In this document: positions 1-13,072 of the stretch, piece by piece | Layout: each line of letters begins with the position of its first letter | Numbering within the stretch: the first letter of the stretch is position 1 | Assembly: GCA_003344405.1 (NCBI GenBank) | Contig: NOWV01000212.1 | Coordinates: 1-64,000, forward strand | Direction: 5' to 3' | DNA from: Trichoplax sp. H2 | Lineage: Eukaryota > Placozoa > Uniplacotomia > Trichoplacea | Length of the DNA: 64,000 bases | Made by a program: the position numbers and the translations under genes | Notes under the pieces: generated by a model | What the model was told of the DNA's origin: nothing | The model's database searches: none | Seen by the model: the letters and a program-made list of their open reading frames with translations, nothing else

Positions 1-3000
1 CTATAATTTATTTTCACAAACCCTATAGCTAATAATCACTGTTGGAAAACATATCTTCTATAGAGACAGTAGCAATTGCTGTTAGCATAAAAGAATGAAT
101 AGATTCACATCACGGATTATAACACAATTGGACGAATATTTATTATACCATGAGCCACGTACGTTAAAATATCACATATAAGAATTTCCACTTGATGCAA
201 TAATAAAAGTAATCACGCTTTAGAAATCATTGATGTGGAATTAATTTTGAACAATTTATATAGGAAAGAATTACAATGGATTTCGTGAAAGTATATGTAG
301 AGTTAGAACAGTGGAAATGGCCTGCCGATAATTAAGTAAGAATGCATTGATATTATGGGCATTAAATCAGTACTATGCTTGGAGTTTAGCTTTCAGAATT
401 GATACAAGATACACAAATTCTCTGAAAGGTTCCAGTAAATACTAGTACAAAATAGTACCGCTCGCATGTCACTGATTGATATCAAGTCTTCTAAGAATAG
501 AAATTCTACATTGATTATTATCTTCGCGTCAATTTAAAATATTAGATGAGGACCAATATAAAAGATTATGCCTGCAGTTATTGATACATTGTATTTCTTC
601 CGAGTATTATTGGAATAATCAACGTAAATGATTATTAATTTGTTATTACACTTTTTTATGATGACTGAAGTAAAAATTACTTCAATTTGCAGTCGGAATT
701 AACACTAACGCTATTCAAGACGTGAGATAAAACTCTCGGATAGGTGCCAACAAATTTTACCTAGAACACACTTTCTCCTTCAAAACTTAAGTCTGATAGT
801 TTATAGGGCTAATGAATAATCATGTAAGACTATTTTCCCGATCAACTTTGCTCAATTAATGAATTTGATTTGATTTTACATCAGAATATATTGTAAAGTT
901 TAAATACTCTAGCCGTTTCTAGATGACTGCACTGGAAATTAAAAGATAAACCTTAATTAATAAAAATCCTATCGGAACGTAATTAATCCTAGTGAAAAAG
1001 TAACTAATTGAAGTGGATTTCATTAGCAAGAGATTTTTTATTAGTTAGAGACCGTAACAGAAGCAAAGCATTTTAAATTAAGCTAGTAAGGCCAATTCAT
1101 TAGTTGAAGGCTTATAGTTTTTATTTTATCACATGAGTAGTTAAAAAAAGCACGACTTTTCCAAAGTAATCATTAAATTAAGTACTGAAAAAGTTATGTA
1201 CCATACTGAGTTGAACTTAAGTCATCTTTATATAGCATTGAGTAATCGAAATTTCTGAATCCGATATCGCATTCCGTCTTTCGCGTAATTTCCTTCAGAA
1301 ATTAACCTTAACGACTACCTATGATATATTTGAGTTATTAGATTCTGAAAGTTATTGTTTCGTTCTATTCATTGCATAATTTTTTCATGAATAAGCTTTG
1401 CTGATTGTTAACGTTAATTGAAATTATGGGTTTTTGAAGTCTATGTCAATACGAACACTACATATTGTACATTTCTTTCTCGACACGTATTATTGGCGAC
1501 AAAGATCTCATTTATTGATATACTTTCAGTTTAAAATTAAAACAGATAGTAATAGAAACTAAATCCAACTAGAAAGATATAGATGATAATAAATGTTTTT
1601 CTTATGCTGTATTGCTTCTATAATTAGCGTATCTGAAAGAAATATTTTATTTTTACAATACTCGTATATATGATGGAGAAATTGAACTTGCTAAACGAAT
1701 AAGTTTGGAATTATTTATGAATTGTTTCGATAAGCTAAATCGATTTAAAAGCTAGCAATCAATTCAGCATGAGCACACTAATATTTAATGTACTAGATTG
1801 AGCTTTATAAGGTAAGCAGTCACTCTACAAATAATATACTTTATTTCATATTTCATTATTAAGAACTTACTTTACTACTCTTCTTAATTATTAGATTCAA
1901 CAATATTTCAACTGCTATATTTCTTATACTACTTTAGATACTATCTTATACACTCTTGGCATGATCTAAATTAATTTTCCTGGTATTGTTCTGGGATATC
2001 ATCGTAGTTAGACCTTATTTAATGCTATATCGCCAATTTTAATTTAACAGTTATAAAAAATGTTACATTTACGAAATATAGAAAGTAAATAGGCAAAATT
2101 TGAAACTAGCAAATATCCAGATTTTACAACTTATAGGCCCAAAATTATTTTTTAAAGATCATTGGTAACTAGAACTTGTAAACTGATTAATCTTTCTTAA
2201 GATTAACTAGTTGCAATCGTACTCTTGACTTTGTAAACAGGTAAAATTATGCAGGCTGTGGTGAACTTCATCTTTCATAATTTCAATTATGTCAGAGCTA
2301 TAGCTATCGTAGGAATATAAGGTTTTTGAGATATTTTATCATCTGTGAGATATACATTGTCTGCATCATTATGCCATCGGAGTCTGGAAATAAAGGTGTA
2401 ATGAGAAGTTAAAATTCACAAGTTTATATTACGCACATGAATACACTATGCATATCGCTTTATCCTCTTGTCAGTGAATATAAAAATCTCCGGCTTCAAC
2501 ATCAAAAATAGTTAGCATCTCCAAAGCAGCACGCTCATATCATGAAACTGTCGCTAATGGATGTAAATCTAATGGTCAAAAGTATATATCGAGAAAATTA
2601 TTGAATACGTATTAAAATGATCCGAATTCACATCACTCATGATAACTTTTAATATAATAATCTTGATACTACAAAGTATCATATCTAAGTATAACTAGGC
2701 ATATTTGTAAAGAAACGTAGCCAATAACATTTTCACTCGTCAAGAAAGTCTTGAATGTGTTATGAATATTGCGATGTATCGATAAAGGTCAAAAGCTAAA
2801 ATGTCATCATCCAATTTATTCTAATATGACGGAAATTATAGCACTTCTCTAGCAAAACTATTGCTCCAGGAGAACAAATACCCCAATATACAATATTTTA
2901 ATGTATAACATAACATAGGTTTTATATATAAGCGAGATTTATTAATTCATGATCTACTTACATGATTTTCAAATATATTTATTTTGCAGTTATAATTAGG

Positions 3001-3105
3001 AATCTTAATATGCATACGAATATCAATCATATATTTCTATCATTGACTGACTTAATAGGATACTGAGATATTTTATGCCTTCAAAGTGATAGTTATCGCC
3101 ATGCG
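1..3105. other. AT-rich intergenic region, no gene seen
   Basis: No open frame of useful length and no recognisable protein segment was found on either strand. The sequence is AT-rich throughout and has no clear tandem repeat. It is the downstream (3') flank of the first receptor gene, so the 3' UTR and polyadenylation site of that gene should lie in its right end. I cannot point to a specific signal. Confidence 0.5.
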
Positions 3106-4173
3106 TTAATTATTTGGATTAAAACTATGAACCTCGGTAATAGTCCAACCGCTTCGCAATGGCGATATTGGTTGAATATGACGATGACGCCTACAAATAG
3201 TTAAAATGGATAAAAATCCCATTCGAAATGGACGTGCCCATTTTTTCAGCAAGGCTTTAGATATTGCTTTAATATCGCTATCCATGGCAAAAAATGATAT
3301 AGGATTGACGATTGAGATAGCCACGGTGGTTGCTAAAGAAATCATGGTTAAAATAGGATAAATGGGATTAATTCTCCCTAGTTGCCTTAGCGAGTTTCGA
3401 GTAATGGCAACAGTTAGTGTTGAAGCAAAACATGGCCAAGTAATGAGTACGTCTAGCGTAGTTATTACAATTAACATTTTGATTAACTTCCTCTTTTTTC
3501 TGTCCATAAATATGATGCGGTAAGGTCTAATCGGTCGCTTAAATCGCTTTAATTTATGAATAATGCGCCAGTATATTAAAACTAGGAGTACTGACGGTAT
3601 AAAATAAAAGAAGATGGAATGCATAATTAAGTAGATGGATAAATTGGGAGTAATAGGCCCGAAATCACAAAATGTCGGCTGATCTTTGTAGCTAATAACA
3701 GTATTAAAGAATGGAAATGAAATTAGTATTGCCAAAGCTACAATAACCAGTTCACTAATAAGTGCTGCATTACGACGAAGACAAGGTGAGCATGATTCAA
3801 GTGATTTGGAAATGGTCAAATAATGACCAATTGCAATTATGCATAAAGTCATAGTGGAAACGCCATAAGAAATTGACATAGTTGAAATAATGACTTTGCA
3901 TATTAATTGGCCGAGTATTGCATTACTAATATTACTGATGTTATAAGCATAATTCACTGTTAGCATTAAATCAGTTGTAAGGTCAGAAAAAACAGAAATA
4001 CAAATTAAATGATAGGTAAATCGAGAACGAAAGCAGCGATGGCTAATTATGACTATAAATAAGAACATATTTAGACATAAGCCCAAAGTAGAGATTGAGA
4101 TGGCTACTTTAGACGTTGAAATAAAAGTAAAGTTGCTGTATTTATCATTACTGTAGGAAGAATTATTGGCCAT
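3106..4173 (-). CDS. Class A (rhodopsin-like) GPCR, divergent copy with GHY in place of DRY
   Basis: This is a single-exon, seven-transmembrane receptor of 355 residues at the plasma membrane; the ligand is unknown. The start is the ATG at 4171-4173. The open frame continues two codons further, to a GTG, but that is not a credible eukaryotic start. Family marks are an N-terminal N-glycosylation sequon (NNSS), the TM1 Asn near residue 35, an Asp in TM2 near residue 64, and a disulfide pair formed by Cys92 (top of TM3) and Cys169 (loop 2, FCDF). The third intracellular loop is short and very basic. Key differences from the family are GHY at residues 116-118 where DRY is expected, and NPISF in TM7 instead of NPxxY. 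TM6 has TWPCF rather than CWxP. It is the outermost and most divergent of four tandem receptors. It may be a receptor with altered G-protein coupling. The reading frame is intact. Confidence 0.85.
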   Translation of the reverse strand: MANNSSYSNDKYSNFTFISTSKVAISISTLGLCLNMFLFIVIISHRCFRSRFTYHLICISVFSDLTTDLMLTVNYAYNISNISNAILGQLICKVIISTMSISYGVSTMTLCIIAIGHYLTISKSLESCSPCLRRNAALISELVIVALAILISFPFFNTVISYKDQPTFCDFGPITPNLSIYLIMHSIFFYFIPSVLLVLIYWRIIHKLKRFKRPIRPYRIIFMDRKKRKLIKMLIVITTLDVLITWPCFASTLTVAITRNSLRQLGRINPIYPILTMISLATTVAISIVNPISFFAMDSDIKAISKALLKKWARPFRMGFLSILTICRRHRHIQPISPLRSGWTITEVHSFNPNN

Positions 4174-7100
4174 AATCACATTTAAAAATATTATTCAAAT
4201 GAAAATTGATATTAAATGTTGATTTTGATTTAAATGTATCCGTACTCTGCCTTCGATTTTCTGCCAATTATCGCACATTCTAAATCACTTGGCTAATAAA
4301 ATGAACAAAAATCTTGCGCTGCAGTCTAGTTAATAGATGCTATACTGTAGGTTCGATCATAAGAAAATTGAATTTCAGATTATAAAATATGATTGGTGCA
4401 TTTGTATACTATGTCATTTAATTGAAAGATGAAGATAAAGTTTTATATTGAATAGAAACATCTATAGAGATCACTGAAAGTTTTTTTATGACAATTTACT
4501 ACCTATGATAAGAATAATTACTCCTCTAATATCGCCACCTCTAAATTACAATTAACACCAAAAATAGATATTATAACAGACAACTTATTTTTAAATATTA
4601 TTTGTTGAAGTATTAACTGCAGTGCAAGATTAAAATGTACTTAATTTATTATTAGCAACTATTGATTATTTTACCAAGTTACATAAAAGGATGCTGCTTT
4701 TTATATTATATTAATATAATGAATTGCTATTCCTTTGAACTTCTATTACTCTGACATATGTCTTTATCTGTTATTGAAATAAAATTCTATGTAATCAAGA
4801 ATGTCACTTTATATCTCAAATACTTGATCTTGGTTCTTAGCTATAACTATTTTTAAATGAGGAAAGCGCTTTAATTCTTTGCACTATAATTAATGCTTAT
4901 ACCACTGCAAGTATGGTACCTCTTAAACTATAAAATTTAGAGATTTTCACATCAGTTCAATTCGTTTCGGGTGAGGAAAGCTTTTCAATTATTAAACTAT
5001 TATCCATTTGCAAATGTCCATAAATTTCAACTTAAATACTGTTGAAGGGTAAATTGTTCAACATCAATCAATTTTATTGCTATTGCAATAAATAGAAATT
5101 AGAAATTATAAAGCTTTCATTTCAAGTTATTTTTAACAAATATATTTATAATGATAATTTTAGCAAATTTTTTCTTAAAGAGCAATTAGCATCTGAAAAA
5201 GACCGACGCTACTAGACGAGTGTCAAATTTTATTTTTATCGCAATGAAGAAAACACAAGATTTGATATTACATTATTGTAAGTGTAACGGTAGAAAATGA
5301 ATAGTGGACCTTTCATCAATTTTATGAATACTTATTAGGAAGAGCAGCATATTTACATTTTGATAAATACCCATAATATGATTGATAGAAGCAACGCTAA
5401 ATAAAATAAAATTAATAGATGGACTCGTTTAAAGTGTAAAAGATGACAAACTTTACTTATGCATATTGTATTTCTCGATAAATTAGGTAATGATTTTGTT
5501 TATTAGTGTCGGAAACTACATTAAAGCCATTTAAGCTTCCGATTTTTTGATATTCTAATTGCCAAGCTGTAAAATTAGCAATAGACTGAGATGTCAACTG
5601 GTATCTCTTCATACTCAATTTGATAATTGAGTAATTAAAATATGCATTTAAATGAATCAATGAATCTTTTCATTGCATTCCTTAATGAGCTTCCGATCAG
5701 TAAGATAAAAATGGTTTTTTATTGCTTATTGAGGCCGGTAGTAACCGAATTTTCGTTTTCTATTCGTACACTCAAAAGATGACATCTGGCTTTATCTAGT
5801 TAAAATATTAAAACTATTTTAAGCCAGAATAGTATAAGATAATTTAGTTATGTTGACTTTATCAGATTCCTTTTGGCTATAATTTTAAACAATACTCTAG
5901 ATTTATTTACAGAAATTAAAGAAATTAAAATAATAGTAACTAATTTGAAATATCATTTACAGTAGTAGAGAATAGATACATAAAATAGTCATAGCGTATA
6001 TCTTAAATGAAAGACTCCAATTCTCATAGACAACATTTAGATAAAATGCTTGATAGTTATATCAACACTATACCCGAAAAATCCTCCACAAATTAATCTG
6101 AAGAATAGATTATTAAACAGAAGTCCTTCCTATAAATTATCGTTAAGTAGGTTAGGATATAGTCTAGATTTATCTGTACTTAAAGTTAAAACGAAGCTAA
6201 ATAAATATTTCATCTACATAAAATGCCTCTGAATAAAAGACATATGACTAAAGAACAAAAGACATTCTTGATAAGATATATAATCATACACGCTAAATCT
6301 AGGTTGATTGCTCTAGAAGCGGTTTGAAATAAATTAAGTTTTAATAACTGCATCGAGAATATCAGTTAAGCAATATCAGCTTAGGAATAATAAGCAGAAA
6401 AGAAAAATTCTCATTTAGGCGCAGAGACATCATATTAGAGTAATGCCTTTTTAACATGTTTCTAAATTTGTAAGGCTACTTTGCCCTACTCAGAAGCACT
6501 ATTTCACTACAATACGCCGGGATCATAGAATTTGATATGAGTTTTTAAAGACTTCGGGCGAAATCAAGTTAAGAAATTTTTGAAACAGTGCGGCTATAAG
6601 CAATTGCAAGTAAGCTGTAATGGATAAATCATTCTTGTATTAATTGATAAAAATCAATGTTTCAAATGAAGCTTTAGTATCTGAAATGGTGGATGAACAT
6701 TTGCAGTACTAAAATAAACCTTTCTTATGCACATCCATAAGGTATATAAGAAAGTCATAATTTTTTTAGATATATCTACCGGAAAAAATCCGAATAGGGT
6801 CCGTCCACTTAAAATTGCTACAAATAAAAGTATGCGTAGAAGTAATGTTTATAGAAAATCTAATCTGTAACTAAACCGTAAACATAACTGATTCATACAC
6901 ATTTAACTTTTAATACTCGGTTTTGATCTAATAAGATGCCACGATACCAAAATATACATATATGTAGGTAGGAATATTCTTGATACACTGTACTAGTAAT
7001 TCATCTTCAAACTTTGCATCGTTTTAAGTTATCATACGTTAGTTATCTCCTAATTAGAATTGCTAGAATGCTAGACGAGTCTAGCAGAATTTGCTGTAAG

Positions 7101-9691
7101 GCAATAAGATATAGAATTAGATCAGACAGCAATTAGTACAGAAATTTTAATTCTGCAAAGATGTAAGGTTGCTAAATAACCTTAACAAAACGTTTAGCGT
7201 ATTTAGCGTTTTTCTATTGAATATAAGGATTTATTTACTCTTAGTTCTTGGCTACCGTCTGGTACTGGATGTGATTGTAGTAAATAAAATATTTTGGTTA
7301 AACAACTATATTATTTACTTTTCACTAAAAGCCATAAAACAATGACTACAGATTACAACATATACTCTACCTTTAATGTGTGCTATCGATTCAGGATTAA
7401 AGATATACTTTTGATTATTTTTTCTTATAAGGATATTAGCGTTCATTAAACGTACTGAATTGAATAGTCTATTATTAAATGTATTAAATTACTAACTTAT
7501 TTACTCATTACATACCGTACGATTAGATTTCGTAACATTACTTTATTATTACACTTATTTAATTGGTTGATCATTAATTGAAATTTTAAAAAATCGAAAC
7601 ACTTTATCTCGTTTAACCTAATAGAATGTTGCTTTATTAGCTAGGATTTCATTAAGTTATTTTAGTATCATAATTTTGAGGCACTCTTCATTTAATGAAT
7701 TTCTTCCAACGCAATTTCGGATCTTACTAGTATAATAACTTGCTTTGCATTTTATCAGTTAGATACGATAATGGCCAAAAATTATAACTTATGATCTTGA
7801 TTTGATGTTTGTCTTATTAGAAAAAACTATAGATTAGGAAGTAGAGCTTGCTATACGGAAGCACGTGTAGTCTGCAAACTTATGGAGCTAAAATTATTAA
7901 AACTATAAAGTGTAATGTAAAACAAAGATGTACAAAATCCTATCATTGACTAAAATTGATACTTGGTAATTATAACACTCCTATAATGAGATAGTAGACC
8001 TTTAAACAACTTTTCCAATGCTTAATTATCAATTACTTAGCCGATGATGGTTCAAAGATTATAAAGTTTACGCATGTTTTGTATAGCTTTGCTCAAGCAA
8101 TTTTAGAATATAGGCTTGTAATACCAGTTACACTTAATTTATAAAATTTTTTGGCTTCCTACCTTATCTATTTTATTCGTTCTTTCCATTTAAGAAATAA
8201 ATTTCAATTTGTAAAAAAATTGTATTTAATACTGCAAATTATAGCAATCAGCTTGACGTCAAGTTAGGTTATTGTAGGCATCTACTTATCGTACTGTACA
8301 ACTCTAAATCCTGGTAGTCTGCGATCTCATCGCCGGTAGATTGTAATAGCTAATCAAACGTAATACAAGTATAATTAATACCAGTAAATTTTTACTTAAG
8401 TAAACTTTGTTACGGCTGTTATTCTACAACTACTCCCTAGCTCTACCATTTTAATATCGGAAGCCTCTGGGTTCTTCGATTATTTATTATTCAAAGCTCT
8501 CTTCATAGGATAGTTATTATCATTATCCTTATTTTTGATTCAGTTTTTAAGCCTCAGTAGACAGTTTACCGTAGTTCTAAAATTAAATAGAAAATACCGA
8601 AATTTTGGATTGTATTTTCTCTTTAACATGAATTAACTATTTATTAAACCTACTCGGTAGGAATGATCAAAACAATTTATTACTACATTTAAACTTCAGC
8701 CTATTACCTGCTCTTACCTGCTCGAAAGTGGTTAAGGTAAACCAGATTATCGACTTAGTCTCTACGGTAACAATTCCATATTATCTAACAGTTATATTAA
8801 AGCATTACACAAAAGCATCAACTTATATAGCTATCTACTGCAGCCTTATACTCGCATAATACGAATAGCAAATGTACACAGTTTCACTATTAACAACCAT
8901 GAAATTACTTTATAAGCATAGCAGACTATTCTACTTCTTAATGCTACCTTACTTCAATAACTACTGTAATTAGCTGAAACTCCTACACCTGAGTTAGCAG
9001 GTAAAAGTTGCTTTATAATAAAATATATCTTCAAATAAGGGTATGGTTTATACAAGTAATTTAACCTTAAAATTAATACTACTGATTACCAATAGCGGAA
9101 AAGTCTAAAAATAAGAATATTAATCATGTTTTAGGATAAATTTTATTCAAAAATTTTAGATTGTGGTACTTTAATCTTATTTCTTATAGAAAGCAATCTT
9201 CAATCCTATCACTAGGTAAATAATTAAATGCATTTTGTACGTAAGAGAGCTATTAAAAATATTACATACTATTAATTGAAAAAAAACATTCTAGTTATAG
9301 TTTAGGTCATTATAGAGTAAAAATGTGATAATATGTTATTATAGCACTCGCGATAATATTACGTTTGTTAAGCTTATACTGGTATACTAAAATAAAATAA
9401 CAAATTTCAGCCCAATTTCCTGTCACAATGTGTACAGCAAAACTCTTCCTTAGGTTGTTTTTATGTAGGTCACGAAAATCTATTAAAATCACTAACATGA
9501 CTAACGATTGATTATATATTATTTATGATTTGAGATTAATCTTGTAAGTTGTTCTATATTAATATAAAAGCTCTTAGAAACGTAAAATGAAATAGAAAAA
9601 TGATACAATACTAAAAATGCATTCATAACGCGGATATCTTAAGATTTGTCGCTAATAACTGTAATAACAAAAAATGAACATGTATTAAAAA
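4174..9691. other. Intergenic region between GPCR copies 1 and 2
   Basis: About 5.5 kb of AT-rich DNA. Only short open frames without homology occur here. The right part (about 8640-9010) matches the downstream flank of GPCR copy 3 (about 15260-15540), so it belongs to the duplicated unit. The rest holds nothing I can name. Confidence 0.5.
8740..9010. repeat. Downstream flank block shared with 15260-15540
   Basis: A stretch beginning with a 'gattatcgacttag' word and running through an 'ctgtaattagctgaaa' word is also found, in the same order and diverged, at about 15260-15540. In both cases it lies roughly 0.3-1 kb past the stop codon of a tandem receptor. It therefore looks like part of the segment that was duplicated with the receptor gene, not an independent mobile element. 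No coding function is visible. Confidence 0.6.
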
Positions 9692-10666
9692 TTATTTATC
9701 CCGCGCAGAAACCATTATTGGATGAGAATGTCTGGTACAAGGAAGAAATATTTTTAGAAACAGAAATGATGCTCTTCTAATATGAACATCAAATTTAAGA
9801 TAAAGAATGGGATTAATAATGCTAATCGCAACAGTGATTGAAAAAGAGAAATAAGCCAATAAAAAATAAACTTGATTCACTTTCCGCAGATATTGGATAG
9901 GGACTCGAGTTATTGCTATACCTACTAATGTAGCAAAAAATGGCCATGACATCAAAATATAGCATGATGTCACCGTTATTAACATCTTAACAAATTTTCG
10001 ACGAACAATATGATCAATCTCTTGCTCATGATTAAAATTGGCAGGCCTGATATATTTCTTGGTAAAGTTGATAATTTTTCGATACAAAAAGACCATAATT
10101 GTTGTCGGTAGAATGTATAATATTGTAGTAACTAGATACAGAAAAGTTGAAACCTTAGATGTAATGATAGGAAAATCGCATAATTTAGTCCCATTCTCAT
10201 AAACACCAACTACATCAAAGATAGGTAATGCAGTTGACAGAGCTAAAATCCAGACGATGATTTGCCCTATAAGTATAAAATGTTGTTGTATAGAATGGTA
10301 AAGTCGAGTAGTAGGTTTAGTGATAACTAAGTAGCGATCGATAGCAATTAAGCATAGTGTCATGATCGATATACCGTATGAGCTAGTAGCAGAGTAAAAT
10401 ATAATTTGGCATAATAACGTTGCTAATTGGTAGTCGATACTATCTTTTAATGTAAAGAAGTAATTAATAGTTAAGGTTAAGTTAGATATAATGTCTGATA
10501 TGAGAGAGATTCGAATTAAGTGATAGGTTCGCTTATTAAAATATTTATCGATAGAAATGACAATAGTAAGGAAGATATTTAAAATCAATCCTAACATAGT
10601 CAAAGGTATCACTAGGATGGCCGCATTAAAACATCCACTAAGGCTCTTGTTGGTACAATTATTCAT
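9692..10666 (-). CDS. Class A (rhodopsin-like) GPCR, tandem copy 2
   Basis: This is an intronless seven-transmembrane receptor of 324 residues; the ligand is unknown. I place the start at the ATG 10664-10666 (MNNCTNKS). The frame is open three codons further but only to a TTG, and copy 3 starts at the equivalent position. Motifs include Asn30 in TM1, SD in TM2 (residues 57-58), Cys86 at the top of TM3, DRY at 110-112 followed by LVITKP, a KLCDFP loop-2 cysteine, and NPILY in TM7. TM6 has SWPFF in place of the usual CWxP. The N-terminus is short with an N-linked glycosylation sequon (NKS), typical of small-ligand or peptide receptors. It is clearly paralogous to the genes at 15798 and 21493, with the strongest identity in TM2-TM3, the loop before TM6, and TM6. 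Confidence 0.9.
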   Translation of the reverse strand: MNNCTNKSLSGCFNAAILVIPLTMLGLILNIFLTIVISIDKYFNKRTYHLIRISLISDIISNLTLTINYFFTLKDSIDYQLATLLCQIIFYSATSSYGISIMTLCLIAIDRYLVITKPTTRLYHSIQQHFILIGQIIVWILALSTALPIFDVVGVYENGTKLCDFPIITSKVSTFLYLVTTILYILPTTIMVFLYRKIINFTKKYIRPANFNHEQEIDHIVRRKFVKMLITVTSCYILMSWPFFATLVGIAITRVPIQYLRKVNQVYFLLAYFSFSITVAISIINPILYLKFDVHIRRASFLFLKIFLPCTRHSHPIMVSARDK

Positions 10667-11159
10667 AATAGCCAATAATAGTTATAATGCTTTTATCGTA
10701 GCGCAAAAACTTATAGATCCAGGCATCTATTAACACACCATGCCGTACACAATATCTGGCACCAGTGATTCAGTATCGACTGCAGTCTGATGGCTCAATT
10801 TTTACTTACGAACATCTCCACTTTGAAATCCCGTTAAAATATTTTGATATCTAATAAAAATTTTCTATTATATCAAATATTTTAATTGTGATTCCTGTGC
10901 AACATGTCAGATTTGGAGATTTATTATATGATTATTCAAAATTTGCAAAGGAAGATGATTTTCTAATTATAGTGCTTTTTTCTCTTAAATTAAAGGATAA
11001 TAAAGAAATAAAAATATGATAGACGCGAAATTTTCGATAAGCTATGTATCAGTGTATTAAGATATTCAATAACATAAACGTATAATATATAACAGTTTGA
11101 CTAGTGGTTGTTATTAAGATATCTATGGCTCCAAAATATTCTTTTCATCTAATCACGAT

Positions 11160-11480
11160 ATATCAATTTGTTCTACGGTATAGTAATTAATATTTATTTA
11201 GTTTCATTAACGACAGAAATGCATACAATAAGTAAAATTTTGTTTTACTTTCATTAAACGAAAACACACGCAATATTATAATTAAGTATTTGACATCTTT
11301 CAATTATGAACGAATCACATTGCTACTAAATAACTTATCTTATAAGGCAAAAAAATCATTTGCGATATTTTTCGCAATTACGTAACATTTCAAAGATATT
11401 TTATTTTCAAATAACTGATATACAGCACTGTCAGTAAGTCTAAATTACGATAATTGTAATGAATTCAATAAAAGGCTCAT
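11160..11480. repeat. Conserved distal upstream block of GPCR copy 2
   Basis: About 0.5 kb upstream of the receptor start there is a block containing 'aatatttatttagtttcatt' and, further on, a region around 'cgatatt...cgcaat'. Diverged copies occur in the same place relative to copies 3 (about 17285-17600) and 4 (about 22998-23340). Retention of this block in three duplicates suggests recent duplication, a regulatory role, or both. Sequence alone does not decide which. Confidence 0.55.
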
Positions 11481-11830
11481 ACTCAAATACTATCCATATT
11501 TTTACTAAAGTGGAAACCAGAATGCAATACGCTCCTTTGCAATATTTATTCAGATTGAATAATTATAGGAGCAAAGCGTAGTTAAATTACCGGATTTATA
11601 TTGTTTTTACGACATCGTTGACTTTTGTTCCAAGAATAAGGGTACGGAAATAAGTTACTAACTTGTGTAGCTTGCTGCATTCAATTAGAGTAGCCGGTTT
11701 CCTCTAGTCATTATTTAAAATAAGAGATATCTGCAAAGGCTGCCAAATAACTTGTGGCCAGTGCAGTGCCGATAAGCAGAATAAATTTGAATTAATTTGC
11801 TAACCTATCGTAAATCCAAGTATCTTATCC

Positions 11831-13072
11831 AAAAAGAAATTCACGGATGAAGCTGTTCATTGATAATATATGACAAAGTCAATTCATTTTAAGCTTGTAA
11901 GTATGAATGTTGCTAGATATAAATTGCATCGGCTTTCAGTACTTTTAACATAGTACTATTCAATTCTAAAACGCAACTATCAATGCGATCTTAAAACATA
12001 AAGTAGGTCGTCTAGAATACATAACCTTATTACGCTGTTGATGATATTTTTAATCGCCTAACTATCCTATTATGAATTTAAACCAAGGTTTTTTTCGTTT
12101 ACGCTCATGTTATTTAATCGAATAGGAGCGTACGCCAATGTTAGCATCAAATGGCAAGAGTATGCTTTTGGTTTGATTGAAACAATATGTTAGATATTCA
12201 TCCATATCATTTAAGGGAATTCAGTAGTTGTATAAGATCATCGCCTGACGATTGAAATTGTAAAAATATTCCACTGTCAGTTATCTGGATATCAGAATGA
12301 GTCCAGAAGTAACGTATATACAATCTATACATGATAGAAACTGGCAACCAGAGATTCCGATCCCAAAGGAAATTCATGGATGAAGCTGTTCATCGATAAT
12401 ATCTGATAAAGTCAATTCCTTTTAAGCTTGTAAGTATGAATGTTGCTAGATATAAATTGCATCGGCTTTCAGTACTTTTAACGTAGTACTATTCATTTTT
12501 AAAACGCAACTATCAATGTGATTGTCACAAATCTCCTCTGCGACACTTGTACTATCAAGGCTAACAACTACTAACCTACTTACTGTTACCGACTATTCTT
12601 CAAACTAACTCTTAATGAATAGTGCAGACTAAGACTAACTTTCTTAATCACAGTGAGAGACTATTTGATAGCGTTTAGAGTTACTTTATTATTTATCAGC
12701 TCAGATCACTAACTAGATCAACTATAAAAACTCTCTATTTGTTTATTACGCTGTCGATGATATTTTTAATCGCCTAACTATCCTATTATGAATTTAAACC
12801 AAGGTTTTTTTCGTTTACTCACATGTTACTTAATCGAATAGGAGCGCACGCCAATGTTAGCATCAAAATGGCAAGAGTAGGCTTTTGGTTTGGTTGAAAC
12901 AATATGTTAGATATTCATCCATATCATTTAAGGGAATTCAGTAGTTGTATAAGATCGTTACCTGACGATTGAAATTGTAAAATATTCCACTGTCAGTTAT
13001 CTGGATATCAGAATGAGTCCAGAAGTAACGTATATACAGCCTATACATGATAGAAACTAGCAACCAGAGATT
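11831..13072. repeat. Direct tandem duplication (two units), second copy with an insertion
   Basis: Unit 1 runs about 11831-12356 and unit 2 about 12364-13072. Two blocks are nearly identical between the units. The first begins at 'aaattcacggatgaagctg' or its variant, and the second spans from 'ttattacgctg' to 'gcaaccagagatt'. The linker between the blocks differs: about 37 bp in unit 1 and about 220 bp in unit 2 (roughly 12521-12741). No coding sequence is visible in either unit. The high identity points to a recent event. Confidence 0.85.
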
